Below, piece after piece: positions 47,857 through 60,439 of a DNA stretch of 64,000 nt. This DNA is from Sipunculus nudus (taxonomy: Eukaryota > Annelida > Sipuncula > Golfingiida > Sipunculidae), in the NCBI GenBank assembly GCA_026874595.1, contig CM049311.1, positions 60,640,453-60,704,452 of the forward strand, given 5' to 3'. The position numbers were made by a program, and so were the translations under genes. Under the pieces are notes generated by a model. The model made no database searches and was not told the DNA's origin. It saw only the letters and a program-made list of their open reading frames with translations. Within the stretch, counting starts at the first letter, position 1, and each line of letters starts with the position of its first letter.

Positions 47857-50800
47857 GTAGATGTAGAGGGGGTGTTATTTTAAACATTTCGGAAACCTGA
47901 TAATCTAACCCCTGTATTTATGGTCCTCAATGCAAAACCGCAGTAAATTGTTTTTCTTCAGAATTTTCTTTCAAGTGTTACCCCCTTTACACCCCCTCTG
48001 ACGTTTAAGAAAAACATAAAAATTTAAAAATGCCAATTTTCTTTATTGTAACATATATGCAACAAGTTTTTGAGAACCAGGCATTTAAAAGATATGCAAG
48101 TTGCTCTACGGTACACTCACACAATCATATTAACCGGTATTGATAATTTATTGGCATATTACATAGATGTGATTAGTGTAAGATCTTAAAGTGCCTAAAA
48201 AAGAAAAGATTGCAAACGATATAGAAAATCATATATCTGTTCATCATGCTTTGAGGATACTGCATGGATCCAATCAAAATATTCACTGGTTGTGTCAGAA
48301 CCATTCGATTAACAGTGTAATTGTTCGCCTCCTTCGAGTGGTTAAATATGTTTTCAACAGTTGTTTTCCTTCGAAAGGTCAGATAGTTTTAACAACTGGA
48401 AACATTTAATTGGACGAAAGACTGGTGAATAAGACATAAAAAAGGCTTATATGTGGTACAATTGGCGACCCAGTTCTTTCACGTCCACAGCATTTGATTC
48501 GATGTGGCGCCGCCCCCTTTGCTTTCCGTTTAGCTTGCGGGTTTGAAAGCCCATTGTCTGCGATGAGGGTCCCGCAGAACAACATTGGAAATTAAACCAA
48601 AGAAAGCCTTATCATATGGTCTGTGATCAGCATGCTCCAAGAGTAGAGTCGAAATTACCGCGTCGCATCGCCAAAACACCCAGAGGGTTCTGAACCGTAC
48701 CACGGGTCGCGTGACACATGCGCTTATTATTAATTCTGGAGAAAGGGTGATAGAGTGCTCCTAAATAACACGCTACAAAAATAGCCAGCCATGAATGGTT
48801 AGATGATGAGAATCCACAGTCAGCAGACGAACATTAGCTTGAACTGCGTGGGTGCTTTAGAAAGGTGTTCATCAGCTGCAAGCAAGGTAATCTGGTTTAT
48901 GTACACGGTGTTTTGTCACACTAACATTGTTGACCACTTTCATTTCCTCATCAGGTAAATAATACGCTTTCAGGTTTTAACTGTCATTTTCCAATTGTTA
49001 ATCATGTTGTTTTACGTCATCACTGGGATATCCATGAAATGAAATATATCTATTTACGTTGTACACTAGCGTTCAAACTCACAAAGTTGGTTTCAAATCG
49101 TGGGTGTAGATGGTTTTATATGATTTATAGATATGGATCTGAAATTTTCAACAAGTCATGTTTCAATATATTTTGTCTCTATATTTTTTGTTTCAATTCA
49201 TAGTAAAAGGCCATAAACAAACTAAGAATGCAGAAAATAAACATGAATCCACAATGCCGTAAACATATTTACAGAACACATTGCGGATACATTGTGTTCC
49301 CGCCTCGAGCCTCTTGATGACATCTGACGTCTATTAAATGAAGACGAACATTTGTATCTTTTATAAAATTACGCTAGAAAACACCGATTCCACAGGCTGT
49401 TCTTTTTGTTTATATCCACATGTTAATAACATGTTGGGCGCAAAAATAATCCAACCACGTTAAAAAAAGACGTTTGACGACTAGTCAGGCGAACCAGAGT
49501 TTCGCAGAGTTTCGTTTTGCAACTATTGACTTTTCAAAGTCGGCACATCTGCAAATAACCACCTAAGGTTACATGTTTTTTTTTTGTTTGTTTATCAACA
49601 TTGACGCATTTATCGTGTATATTAAGGGCTTTTTTAGAGGCGTCGCAGAGGCGTTATAAGAACTTTCCTAACAGGAATCACCTACAGATCATTAATATGT
49701 TGGCAGAGTAATTCAGAAATCACATGAGCTCTACAGAAAGGGTTAATGAATAGCTGGCTTTAAAAAATCAAAAATCTTCGGGTCAGGTACTTCATACTTC
49801 ATTAGACTACAGCATTATAGCATCCTCTCGACAGGTACTAATAACACCAGTGTACTTGCTCAGTTTTCTTTCATTAAGTGTCAGTGAATCAACATTAATT
49901 GGTGAACACTTTCTACAGAATATAGATACAGGCCCAATGCCGCTTATTTGGGTTAACGTTTTTAATAGACATTTTTTACGAGTAATGGTGTCTGTTTTCT
50001 CAGGTCCCTACTTGTCCGCATTGCATGATTTGTTAAATTAAACCAGATATATTAAAAAAAATTCACGATTATTGTCAATACAACAAACCCGAACATTTAG
50101 TGTCGCACGTCGCCGATAGATGTAGATAATTCCTTATGAATGATCTTGAACTTGTCTATTCTTTCCAGACACAGATATTCTCGTGGAATGTGAAGACGGC
50201 TAATAACCTCTACATATTTCACATAATATATGTGGATATTTAGACTTCACTGGTAGATTGGTTTGGCTGAACGTTATAGGTATATCTGAGAGGTCATGAA
50301 AACTGGCACAGAGAACGTATGTAGTGATACCACATGTTGATGGAGTCCATTGTAGTTCAGGCGTGTATAAATGCTGTAGCCTATATAACACAGAATAGGT
50401 TGAATTGCATAAATTACCTGACACATTTTAATGGAATTTGCGGGTACAGATAACTCACTGGACCAGCTGACCAGACTGAATACGAGGGGGTGGAGAACTC
50501 AGGCCGAAGGAGTCGTTTTGTTTACTCAATTTTCTTGATAAAAATTACTTCACACTAGTTTAAATAATTACCTGATCTACAGATCTGCTGTATGTTCTAT
50601 TATTCTGCTGTAAAGTTCAACAGTTTTACTATAGCTATGCGGAGGGTATGTTTTTACCCGTGTCTATACATCACAGGGGTGAATCTCGGAGTTATTTTGT
50701 GGAAAGTTTTTCGTTTTACCACTGAGTGCGTACACTCAACGCAATTTGGAATTGATGACTGCTAGTTACTTGATGTTTTGAGCTGATTTACAGTTGAGTT

Positions 50801-53487
50801 AGTGGACTCTGAGTAAAAAAAATTGTAGATATTGCACATGTGTATTTTTATGTGTACAGGGACAAAGCGAGAGAAAATGCTCTGTAATACCAACTATTCA
50901 CTTGGTATTACCTGTAAACATTTGGATAATTCTTTTAGTTCTGTAAGAATAATATATGTGTGGGTTTGTGTAAATATTCGTATATTTTGTTGAAGATAAT
51001 GAAACGTAACGACGTGTTCATTATCGTAATAAGGAGATTCCATAAGTTGATATGGCCATAGTTTGCAAAATATATCGTTAAGGACATCGAAAACAATCAC
51101 AGTAAACTGCAGAGTAAACCATTTTCTTCACCAAAACCTAGCTCATGATCATTAAACTTAAAATCATCAGCGGAATTAGTTAGATTCGCGTGACAAGTAG
51201 GTAATTCAAGATAATTATTTCTGATTGGTGGAACCATAATAAACTGCGAAAGCCCACTTCTGATGAGACTCAAGCACACATTCCTCTGTTTGCCATAAAC
51301 CAAATGGAAAAAGAAAACCATATCACAGTGGCAACAATGGGGGTTTGTGTTGAAATCAATTTGCTCTAATTATTTTGTTAAAGTGTGCCAAGAAAGTGTG
51401 GTTGGCGTCTTAGTAATTTTTTTAGTACTCTACCCTAAGCTGAAATTTATATCTCCGTTGCGCCTTAGAATAACATGGTGTATTTAAGACTGATTGACGT
51501 ATAAGTTGGAAGAGGTTTATTTTACAATTTATGCCATTCATCCAAAGAAACATTTCAGGGCGTCAGTACAGGGGATGAGGTCAATGTTATCCCCCCATGC
51601 ATCCGATAAAGCCGGCGTTTAATGTGGCAAAATTATAAAACAATACCAGAACCATGGATATTCCCGATATCCCCTTGGAATAACTTTGGTATTTGAATTC
51701 GATAAACTGGTTTGGAAACTGCAGCTTCACTTCTCTATTCGTGATCTGTCTTATTTACTGTTTTGGAATAAAGTTTCTCAAAATACAAGGTACCACTTGG
51801 GTGTTCGTGTCGGTGTGGCACGCCGTCCCATGATGCATCAGTCGCACAGCAACAGCTATTGTTTACGCCTCGATTTTTTGTTATTTTTGCTGTTGAAATG
51901 ATATCCCCATCGAGAGGGCATTGAGATATATATCACCGACTGCATACGTTGAAAACGACACCACGGAAGCTGGCTTAAATGCTATATTTATACCCATGAC
52001 GTCACAAGCGTTGCCACTGTAAATGTATAAAGAATACAGTGGGCCTAAAACTGATATTTATATGCATGTATATTTACATGCACCTTTCCTGACATATCTG
52101 TACTTCAATCTGACGGAAGTGTTCCTTAAAACGTTTTCGGGGAATGAAATAATAATCTCCATGAGGATTGTGGCCACCAGATGGCGTTGACGGGATTTCA
52201 ATGTATTTCAGTTATATATGATACACCTACAAGTTGTTCAATCTCAAGTTAATCATTACAGCATATTTCTCAGGGGGAGAAATAGAATACACATGTATAT
52301 AACGCTCTAGTTTTTTCTAGCTTTTTTCACTTTGGGGCATGACAGATCTGCAGCAGCTGGTAATTGTTTATTATGTTCCATATTCATGGAATAATGACTT
52401 GGTATTAAATTTTTGCCCCGCTTTTTCTATTTCCTTCTCAGGGATCTCATTAATGTGTCTGCTGCCTCACTATCAAGATAGGAAGAAGCGTTGTTTGTCC
52501 TATCTGACAATAACATTTCCGCGTCTAACAACTGACGGTGAACTTGAATCCTGCCCGGCTCATTCACACTAATAGCCCCATAGATGACGTCATCGCAGTC
52601 AGCGTTTCCATGGGTTTTACATCCATAATCGTGATTCTCTCCGACCGAAAACGTGAGCTGGGTAATCACGCCGGGGTAAAGGCCAATTAAGCCCATGAAA
52701 AATGTGGTCCTTTATCCTGCTGATTGTGGAAGTGTTATTCTTGGTTCCTAGAACATGACGGGAACCAATTAAGGACACTGAAATAGGACTTGACCATTTA
52801 GACATCATGTGGTGCGTTTCCTGTTACATATGCGATCTTAAGCGTTTTAAAGCGTGCGTCGTCATTGGAAAAAGCAGCGGGTTTTAAGGCATTTCCGACG
52901 CTGAATAAAAGACATACCTGAACCGCAAGAGGAAATCCCTCTACAGACGGACTCCAATCCCGCAATCAGACTAGATTAAAATGGAACTCACGCGTGTTTA
53001 CTTTTAATATTCACTTTATACTTAATAAAGAACACCACAAGACATTTTTTGATTGCTCTTAATATATGAAAATGAAATGCATATATCTAAAACTAGAAAC
53101 ATCCAGGTGGTACATTAGATACAGTTCACAGTCTTGATGACGTCATAAATCTTCAGACTCAGACTGTGTCTCTCTCGATATATATATATGTGTGTGCCCA
53201 TGTATATTCATGTTTGTATGTATGTTTGTACATACGCTGCGAGTTTTTTTAGGGGAAAATTAAAATAAAATATTGTACCTACGTGAAATCAAATATATAA
53301 GATCAAACCCTTCATATGCTCTTGGTCAAAGTGTTAAAATATCGGGTTATTAATTGTACATTTATTAGCATGAACGACAGAGTATATAACCCACCAGCGA
53401 CATATTAAATATATTCAAATATATTTATAATAATAAGTTAACTCATCCCTTAATTGTGATTTCATTGTATATCACCCACCAGTTAAA
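47854..53487. other. no recognisable gene; moderately GC-rich patches
   Basis: A GC-richer patch at 48480-48900 ends with a donor-like GCAAG followed by GTAATC (48887), and two frames are open for 15-20 codons before it. Another open patch is 52427-52696 on the minus strand (89 codons). Neither has recognisable domains. The rest is AT-rich and unique-looking. Confidence 0.4.
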
Positions 53488-53575
53488 ACAAGGGACCTAT
53501 GGGTCACTGTGCTCAGCTGAAGTTGACCTTGAAGGAGAAAATCTAAAATAATATGAAATGGAGATAAAGTCTGAG
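53488..53575 (+). repeat. possible 5' end of a mollusc-type repeat element
   Basis: CAAGGGACCTATGGGTCACT (GACC/GGTC mini-hairpin) followed by GTGCTCAGCTGA and GTTGACCTTGAAGGAG resembles element starts common in bivalve DNA. No far end is visible. Confidence 0.3.
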
Positions 53576-53811
53576 AGGAAAAGTTAAATTAGGCCATGGC
53601 TGGTTGACATGATTGGTTTGTATTGATGAGTAAGAAATTGTTGCAAAAACTATTTTTTGACCAACCATGCATTTCCTGAAGTTAAAATTGAAAGATGTGA
53701 GCAGTTTGTGACCATACGATGTATATTATTACCATTATCGTTGGTTGGCTTTTTGATAAATTGTTGACAGTTCAGTAATTTACACATTTGTTCAACAGGA
53801 TCTATTTTTTT

Positions 53812-53814
<3 letters not shown>

Positions 53815-53852
<38 letters not shown>
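53815..53852. repeat. (TA)n microsatellite
   Basis: About 18 TA units. Confidence 0.96.
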
Positions 53853-53854
<2 letters not shown>

Positions 53855-54159
53855 AAATATATCAATTTTTTATTTTTATAAAATGTATACAGTTGAAATA
53901 TAAGTAATATTCCAAGTCCACAGATACAAGAACTTGGTGGTGGTGGTGTGTGTGTGCTAATTACAAATTCTAATATGTTCAATCCCATAACTTTTAGAAA
54001 ATACACTTTACAGTTTTAATTTCTGGCATGTATATAGGAAATATATAGGAGAATACTCCTGCTTAATATTAAGAAAAATGGGTAAATGGTTTTGATATTA
54101 GACAGTCCTGAAGTGTGATAATAGGTTTTTAATGGAAATTTGATTTTTTTTTTCTTAAT

Positions 54160-54358
54160 TTCTCCAAGGAACGAAGTCGTAGTGACTCAGGGGATCTTTG
54201 GTTTGGTAGGAGATCTTGGGGACATCTAACAGTATACCGAATTTAGGATTCGTAGGTCAAACAGTTTCAAAACGTGCTAGTCTAACGGGGAGACGGACGG
54301 ACAGACGGACAATGGACCACGATTATAGCTCAGACGACTTACATTCTGCTGAGCTAAA
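54160..54358 (-). mobile_element. 5' part of a hairpin/TCCGTC element, family T5
   Basis: On the minus strand it starts TTTTAGCTCAGCAGAATG, forms a hairpin (TAGCTCA with TGAGCTA, fwd 54325-54357), then GTCCGTCTGTCCGTCCGTC microsatellite, then unique sequence. Same order of parts as families T1-T4. The 3' end at lower coordinates was not found, so the extent is approximate. Confidence 0.5.
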
Positions 54359-54414
54359 AGTCTGGTCCATCATTTTACGGTTAAATGTTTCCTTTGTGTT
54401 TTCAACATGGAAGC

Positions 54415-54418
<4 letters not shown>

Positions 54419-54507
<89 letters not shown>

Positions 54508-54560
54508 GACACACACATATCTCTCTCTCTATATATATAAGGAGAGAGAGAGAGAGAGGT
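54419..54560. repeat. compound (CT)n(AC)n(CT)n(TA)n(GA)n microsatellite
   Basis: About 37 CT units, then AC/AGAC units, a short CT run, TATATATA and an AGAGAG run. The last CT and GA runs are complementary around the TA stretch and can pair. Confidence 0.97.
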
Positions 54561-54626
54561 TCCCATTCATCAAACATCTGGGAAATATATGAACACAATC
54601 AAGGTTCTGGACCGACTCTACACAGA

Positions 54627-55132
54627 TTAAAGCGGCCCCATCACCTTAAATGCAATTTTAATTAACACGAAAAATAGCCTCTTCCCTTTAAAATGAATTG
54701 GTACCTGCCAAACTATTGCCGTGAAACCGTTTGCTTACTCTGGTTAACGAATTTTAAAAACAGTGCACCGGGCGGGATCACAGGTGTAAACATAAACACA
54801 GCGCATGCATCGCAGGGCTACAACACGTGTCATTCTGGAGATTTTCTGACTTCTTGGCCCAAAAAATGAAATACATGTTCCTGCTGGCTGAAACATCACG
54901 TGTTGCGGCTCACAATCGGACATCCGGTCACGCGGGACTTTTGGTAAACAAACACACGTAGACTGTGTTCATCAACACGAGGAAGCCATGACAAGGTGCT
55001 AATCCGCCGTATGCGAGGTACTGATTCTGTGTGCTGGGATATTTTTGCTGGTCGATTTTTTTGTATAAAGCAAAACTGAACTATTGGTGTGGAAGAGTAG
55101 GTAAAATATTGCTCCTGATTATGTCCCTTTAA
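54627..55132. mobile_element. TTAA-flanked MITE, family B copy 3
   Basis: Inverted relative to copy 1. The ends TTAAAGCGGCCCC and GATTATGTCCCTTTAA carry intact TTAA on both sides. The interior matches copy 1 along its length, for example GTACCTCGCATACGGC on the other strand, and the block around AATAGCCTCTTCCCTTTAAA. 506 bp. No coding capacity. Confidence 0.82.
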
Positions 55133-56375
55133 CGACGAATAAGTTTCTCTTGTGACAGAAAACAATTGAACTCCAGCAGGATATGAAATAAATTAATTTT
55201 TTTTTTGCTGGAATGTTGTTAATACATTATGACAGGGAGAGCTACATAACAGGGTCGGTTTTGGTCGCAGTATTGGTTTTTTTATTATTACAATGCATTT
55301 AACTCTCAGGAGAATTTTATGATAGATGGTAGAAGCAGTTCTTCATTGGGTCGTTACATAGCAAGAGCTTGTAAGTAATACAGTAATACTAAGTTACGCT
55401 AGTCCACGTTTCCAGGTAATTAACATAACGCTGATGACAAATACAATTTCAAGCGGAAAGTTTTATCAAGTTCCGTGGTGGTACGAAATAAATAGATTTT
55501 CTCCCAGAAAAAGAACACATCTGGGAGTCCTGATATTTCTTGATGAATGAATAGAGAGTCATCAAATAGACGTTAACCGTGGAGCAGAACAAGTTGTAAT
55601 CCCGGACGAGCCCCCTGTAGGCGTGAATGTGTGGTATCAACTTTAAAGTAAAGACAGCGAGGCAGTGTACGTGAGAGACCCTGAGCCCGGAGGCAGTTGG
55701 CTTAAACACAGCTCCGAATACGCCATTAACCACTACGTGTTGTTAAAACCCAAGGTACAGCTCTATAAAGGGATCTATGTGACTGGTATTTCTCTTTTAA
55801 AGTAGCGTTCGGGACAATGAATGAATCTGTCTTTGGGATCTGGACCATCAATTTTGTTGTATCGGACATCAGTTTGTGTGGCTAGTCTATCTCCACTGCC
55901 ACAGAAGTTAATGGGCCAGTGTCACCACCAAGAGTATCTTGCTACAATAGAACAGTTGTGGTTCTTGTCCAGGCTTTCCTATATACGTTATATTTTTCTC
56001 TTTTAAAAGCGGAATGTATTCTTAACACTATTTGCGTGGTCGTTTAATATTCCTGGCTGTGATAGTGGCTGTGTATAACCACCAAGCAGCGGGAAAATGA
56101 TCAAATATTTTGACAAATCAAAGAGACAATTCATTGACACATATACAATCAGATAAATCGTTGAATTACGATAGATTAGGATCGATATAACGCAGATGAT
56201 ACAGAGTAAAAATCGTCTGACGAAGACCAGTCCTACATGGACACCCAGCTCTCTACACTGACGATTTTGGTCCTTAATATGTACTGACAACTTCTGAGAC
56301 ATGTCAGATACGACTATACGAATGCATGACCCAAGATCCATGGATCTCAGTTTGGCGCGGTATCACTGTACCGGA
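55133..56375. other. no recognisable gene
   Basis: Frames of 94 and 112 codons on the minus strand (55449-55733 and 56003-56341) lack recognisable domains. Confidence 0.45.
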
Positions 56376-56396
56376 GGGGTGGGGTTGGGGGTGGGG
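56376..56396 (+). other. G-quadruplex motif
   Basis: Four runs of 4-5 G separated by T, TT and T: loops of 1-2 bases, the most stable class of intramolecular quadruplex pattern. Confidence 0.8.
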
Positions 56397-56689
56397 TTGA
56401 CCAGGAATGAGTCATCTCCTCTCTTTATACGGTGAAAGTGGAACATGGCTTAAATCTCAAAATTGACGAAAAAGATGTTTAAAAAAAAAGAACATTTGAA
56501 GAGTTTATAAAACATTCAAATTAATGAAGATGTCTACAGTACATTCATGAATCTTAACGATGTATGTATACACTTATGGCACATTTAAAACAATTTCTTT
56601 CTTGTTTTTTCCTGTATGCAAACTTATCAGTAATATATAAAATGATTCAGTCGCAGTTTCTTCGCAGATAAGGCAACATTTTTGTTTAC

Positions 56690-56719
56690 CGCCTTCCCAC
56701 TGTTCTCTCCTAGGTAAGC
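56690..56719 (+). other. possible recursive splice site (ratchet point)
   Basis: A pyrimidine tract, CCTTCCCACTGTTCTCTCC, ends in TAG at 56711-56713 and is followed at once by GTAAGC. An acceptor abutting a donor is the known form of recursive splice sites in long introns of flies and vertebrates. Which gene it would serve is not visible here. Confidence 0.25.
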
Positions 56720-57054
56720 CCCAGATTTTAATCTTCATATTTTAAATAAAATTAACGAAATTTGTCAATACTGTGTTTGGCTTTCTGCTCTCGAAGTTTT
56801 CCAATTGGCCAAGTATCGCGAAAATTAAACCTTCATGAATATGACGAAGTCATTTATATTATACCATCATTGGAATCGCATATATACATTTATACGTTAT
56901 GATGGCATTAATTGTCGAAAGATAAAAGACAAAAGTTGGTTATAATAAATAAAAATATATATTTTATGTAACCTTTAAATTAGTGACTGATATCTTAATT
57001 TAATTTAAATAGTTTCTGTAATTGTAAAAATTAATAGTAATTGTAAAAGCTTCA

Positions 57055-57059
<5 letters not shown>

Positions 57060-57103
<44 letters not shown>
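57060..57103. repeat. (TA)n microsatellite
   Basis: About 21 TA units. Confidence 0.97.
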
Positions 57104-57104
<1 letters not shown>

Positions 57105-57294
57105 GATATGTCTCGTCCATGTCCATCTCGCAACGAAATAATTTGTGTTTATGATTGGTTGCTGGGTTGTGAGATCACGAAAAAGGTACTCATACGAATC
57201 ACTGGCAATGGAAAAGTCGCGAAAATATAACCTCGCCAATCTAAATCAAACCACAGAAATAAAAAAAAACACGAGAATTATGGGACTGTGAAGC

Positions 57295-57470
57295 TGCAGT
57301 GCGCTCAGCCGGTATGTAACTATGACACTTAGTATCATGACGCAGGTTTATCCATTAGAGCTAAAGCGGATCACAAATTCACCTTGTACCTTGCAATGTC
57401 TAGGATTTCACCCGGGACCTGCAGTTCCCAAGTCTAATGCCCAAACCCGGGTTTGTCTCGCTCTAACTTA
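57295..57470 (-). mobile_element. tRNA-derived SINE
   Basis: The minus strand reads GGGCATTAGACTTGGGAACT then GCAGGTCCCGGGTGAAATCC (about 57403-57442). This is the anticodon-to-T-arm part of a tRNA-like SINE head, whose B box GGTTCGAATCC has become GGTGAAATCC. The A-box side is replaced by a CCCGGG palindrome. Downstream a second A-box-like string, TAGCTCTAATGG (fwd 57355-57366), suggests a dimeric or composite SINE. It is not a functional tRNA because the acceptor arm and A box do not pair. Confidence 0.55.
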
Positions 57471-60439
57471 ATCAGCACCCGTGCTGTTAATGTATTGTTA
57501 CCGACAAGCGTCAGTTAGGTATGTGACATAAATCCGTAAGTGTTGAAAGATGATTATTTCTCTGAATAGGCTTTGTAAACCGGAGCCGGGCAATGTTTTA
57601 CCATGCAACAGATGTATTCTTGAATTAAAGACAATGGTTATCAACTAAAGTTCTGTCTCAATATTAAACAGGATAACGTTAGTTCCTGAGAGTGATTCAG
57701 ATATAAGATGATGTATTGTGTTATCTTTTTCACAAAGCCGTAAAATGTGCCATCGATAAATTATCAAGTGGTACAGGATCAGTTCACTCGTGCTTTAACT
57801 CCGAACTTCCTGTTTTTGGGTGCACCAACCGAGTCTGCCGCACTGTTATTGTGGTTTTTACCATGGACATTATTTTTGACATTATATATTATTTCGTGTT
57901 GGATCCTTGGTTCGAGTGAATATATTCCGAAAAGCAGGGACAAAAACCCGTTTGTCAACATTCATAATTAAAACCAGTTTGTTTCAAATTATTTTATACA
58001 GTTTTTACAATTTTTTACTCAAAAAATAATCTGTAGTGCAAAATGTATGCTGAAGTCATGAATGCTATTGCATAGCATTTATAACGTGTTCCTAATAACG
58101 CAAAATACGAACGAGAATCGATTAAATCTCCATGAAAATTCGACACGTATTCTGATGATAATCCGCGGTTTAGTAAATAAATACCATCTTGTGCGTTGGG
58201 GGGGGGGATCGCTCGTCTAGAGCATTTTGGTCATCGTGTGTGATACATAACTGGGGATAATACTGGCTGTATAGGGTGACAGACAGTTCCATGCAGGCAG
58301 ATGCCAGAGACAGAGTCAATATGTCTGCGACCGTGTAGCGTTCACCTAATTGAAGATAATAAGTTGGGTTACTGAAAGAGAACGTCACATCGCGTGACGA
58401 TTGATAAAAGCGTGACGATAGGATTTGAGTAGCTCAGACTACGGTGGCCACAGCTGAATCAAATATTCATCAGGGTCCGGATTGTTGCTTTGTGGACCTG
58501 AAATGCTGCTCATTAGAGTTCAGGCCCCGTTGGTGACACAAAATGGGGAAACACCACTGTCAGTGTATGGTCCATACATATTAAACGCTTTATCTATTCC
58601 GTGTTTAAGTTTAGACCGAGATAAATAGGTTGTCTTCCCGCTGGCACAGGAGCGAAGCTTATTTTGTGAAAATGAAAACTTGTTAACTCATAATTATTTC
58701 GAAACATCTTAAATAAATGATTTGCCATAACCTGTTATCATGAAGACGAGACGTACAACATGTATTGTGCAATGTATGAATGATTCATATGATTATGAAC
58801 GGTTGTAGTTACTAAAAAGATTAATGCTTTATCTAAATGGACGATAGTTTTTTCTTAAATACATTTTGCTGATGTGGAATAAACATGCCTAATATATACC
58901 CAAGTCATCGTGAATTTCCGGTTCACATATTTCTTTATTACCAAATATGCAGAATATGAATATGACCTTCAAATGTTATTTATTTTTTATTATTATTATT
59001 TCTTTTACAAACTGTCACGGGCAAAAGGAAAGGATTTTTTTATTGATCAGAATTGCGATTTGAATGACAAAAAGGATCCATTCATTGTAGAATCAACTAT
59101 CTGCATGCTATATCATACGAACCCTTACTCATTTTAGAACGTGTGTCAATTTAGCTTGAAGTGCTGTCTCTCACCGCCGCGGTTCTGTTATTCCCGGGGT
59201 TACTACTTTCAGATGGATTGTTTGATGTTAGCCACGTGAATTCAGTAGAGCTCCTCTAGTACCAGTATTGTGACTCAGTAAGCGTGTTTGTTTTAATTAA
59301 TGGCACCGATCAGTGATTAGAGCCACTCCACACTTCAGCGGGGCAGATACAGAACAGGATTTGACATGGCAACCGGGAGAAAGGAAGTGGTCGTGGATAG
59401 TGTAGTGCAGTCAGCCTCATGAAAACTCCGTCCACGCAGTCATTACTCCGTGAGCGTACACGTACCTGTCACGATAAGATCTCGGGCGATGTATTTCACA
59501 CAATAAACGAGGCTGAGAATAGAAGTATTTAAATTTTTACTGCCAAACCACTGTGCCTTTCACGAGTAGAGCTTTAAGCCTCGTTGCCTTGTGATTATGG
59601 CCACTGTCTGCGGGTGCCTTCATTGGGTGATTTAGTCTAGGAGTAATGGTGCTCCCACATAAATTTTCCACCAAAGAACCCAACATTCAGGCCATGGTTA
59701 AATATGAATCATACCCCGGGAATAAGGCTCGCGTAATCCTGACAGACGTGGACTGTACGGTTTATGTTAACGACAGCTGGGTTTAAACTACGTTTCATCA
59801 ACCAATGTTCTTATGCAGTTAAACGGTTAATTTTCTGGAAAAAAGGCTTATATTTTCCTAACCTGATCGAAACCCACATATAAGAAGGTGAGCCTAAAAC
59901 AACATTAAAGATTTAATAATTAAATGCAAGATTTACAATTTACTCTTGACTCTTTCTTTTGAAATGACGACATGTCACCCTTTTGTATGAAGGCACCTTT
60001 CTTTTAAACTGAACACAGGTTTCAAAAGTGTTCTTTCTATTCTTCAAATATTAATATTTATTTTTTTCCGACAAATTCATTCCATATAAGATAGATGGTG
60101 CTGCAAACGATAGCCGGGTGAAATTTAGAGCTAGATGGCGCTGCGATAACTACTCTCGAAATAATGTCTTGTTTATGGAACTATGAACGATGACCTCCTT
60201 AAGACATTTGGCTTTATATCATTTGCTTTACAAGAATATTAAATGTCGAAGCATCTAATTTATTATCTGTTAGGAACTGTTTCGATAATAACTAATGTTT
60301 TTCCAAATCAAGGGGGAACTCATTGCCGGAACGGACTTTAACCTTAACAAGGACTTACATGCGTATTTCAAGTTAGTTTGGTTTGACTTAATTGTATCCG
60401 TAGTTTTGCGGACACTATGTGTTTAGCCGGGTTCGTTTT
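57471..60439. other. no recognisable gene; poly-G at 58198-58208
   Basis: AT-rich DNA with scattered short frames. There is a G run near 58198 and T/A-rich low complexity near 58980. Nothing else is supported. Confidence 0.45.

Noticed and set aside
54216-54665. 149-codon frame with a long Ser-Leu repeat
   Set aside because: Produced by the (CT)n tract; flanks belong to repeat elements.
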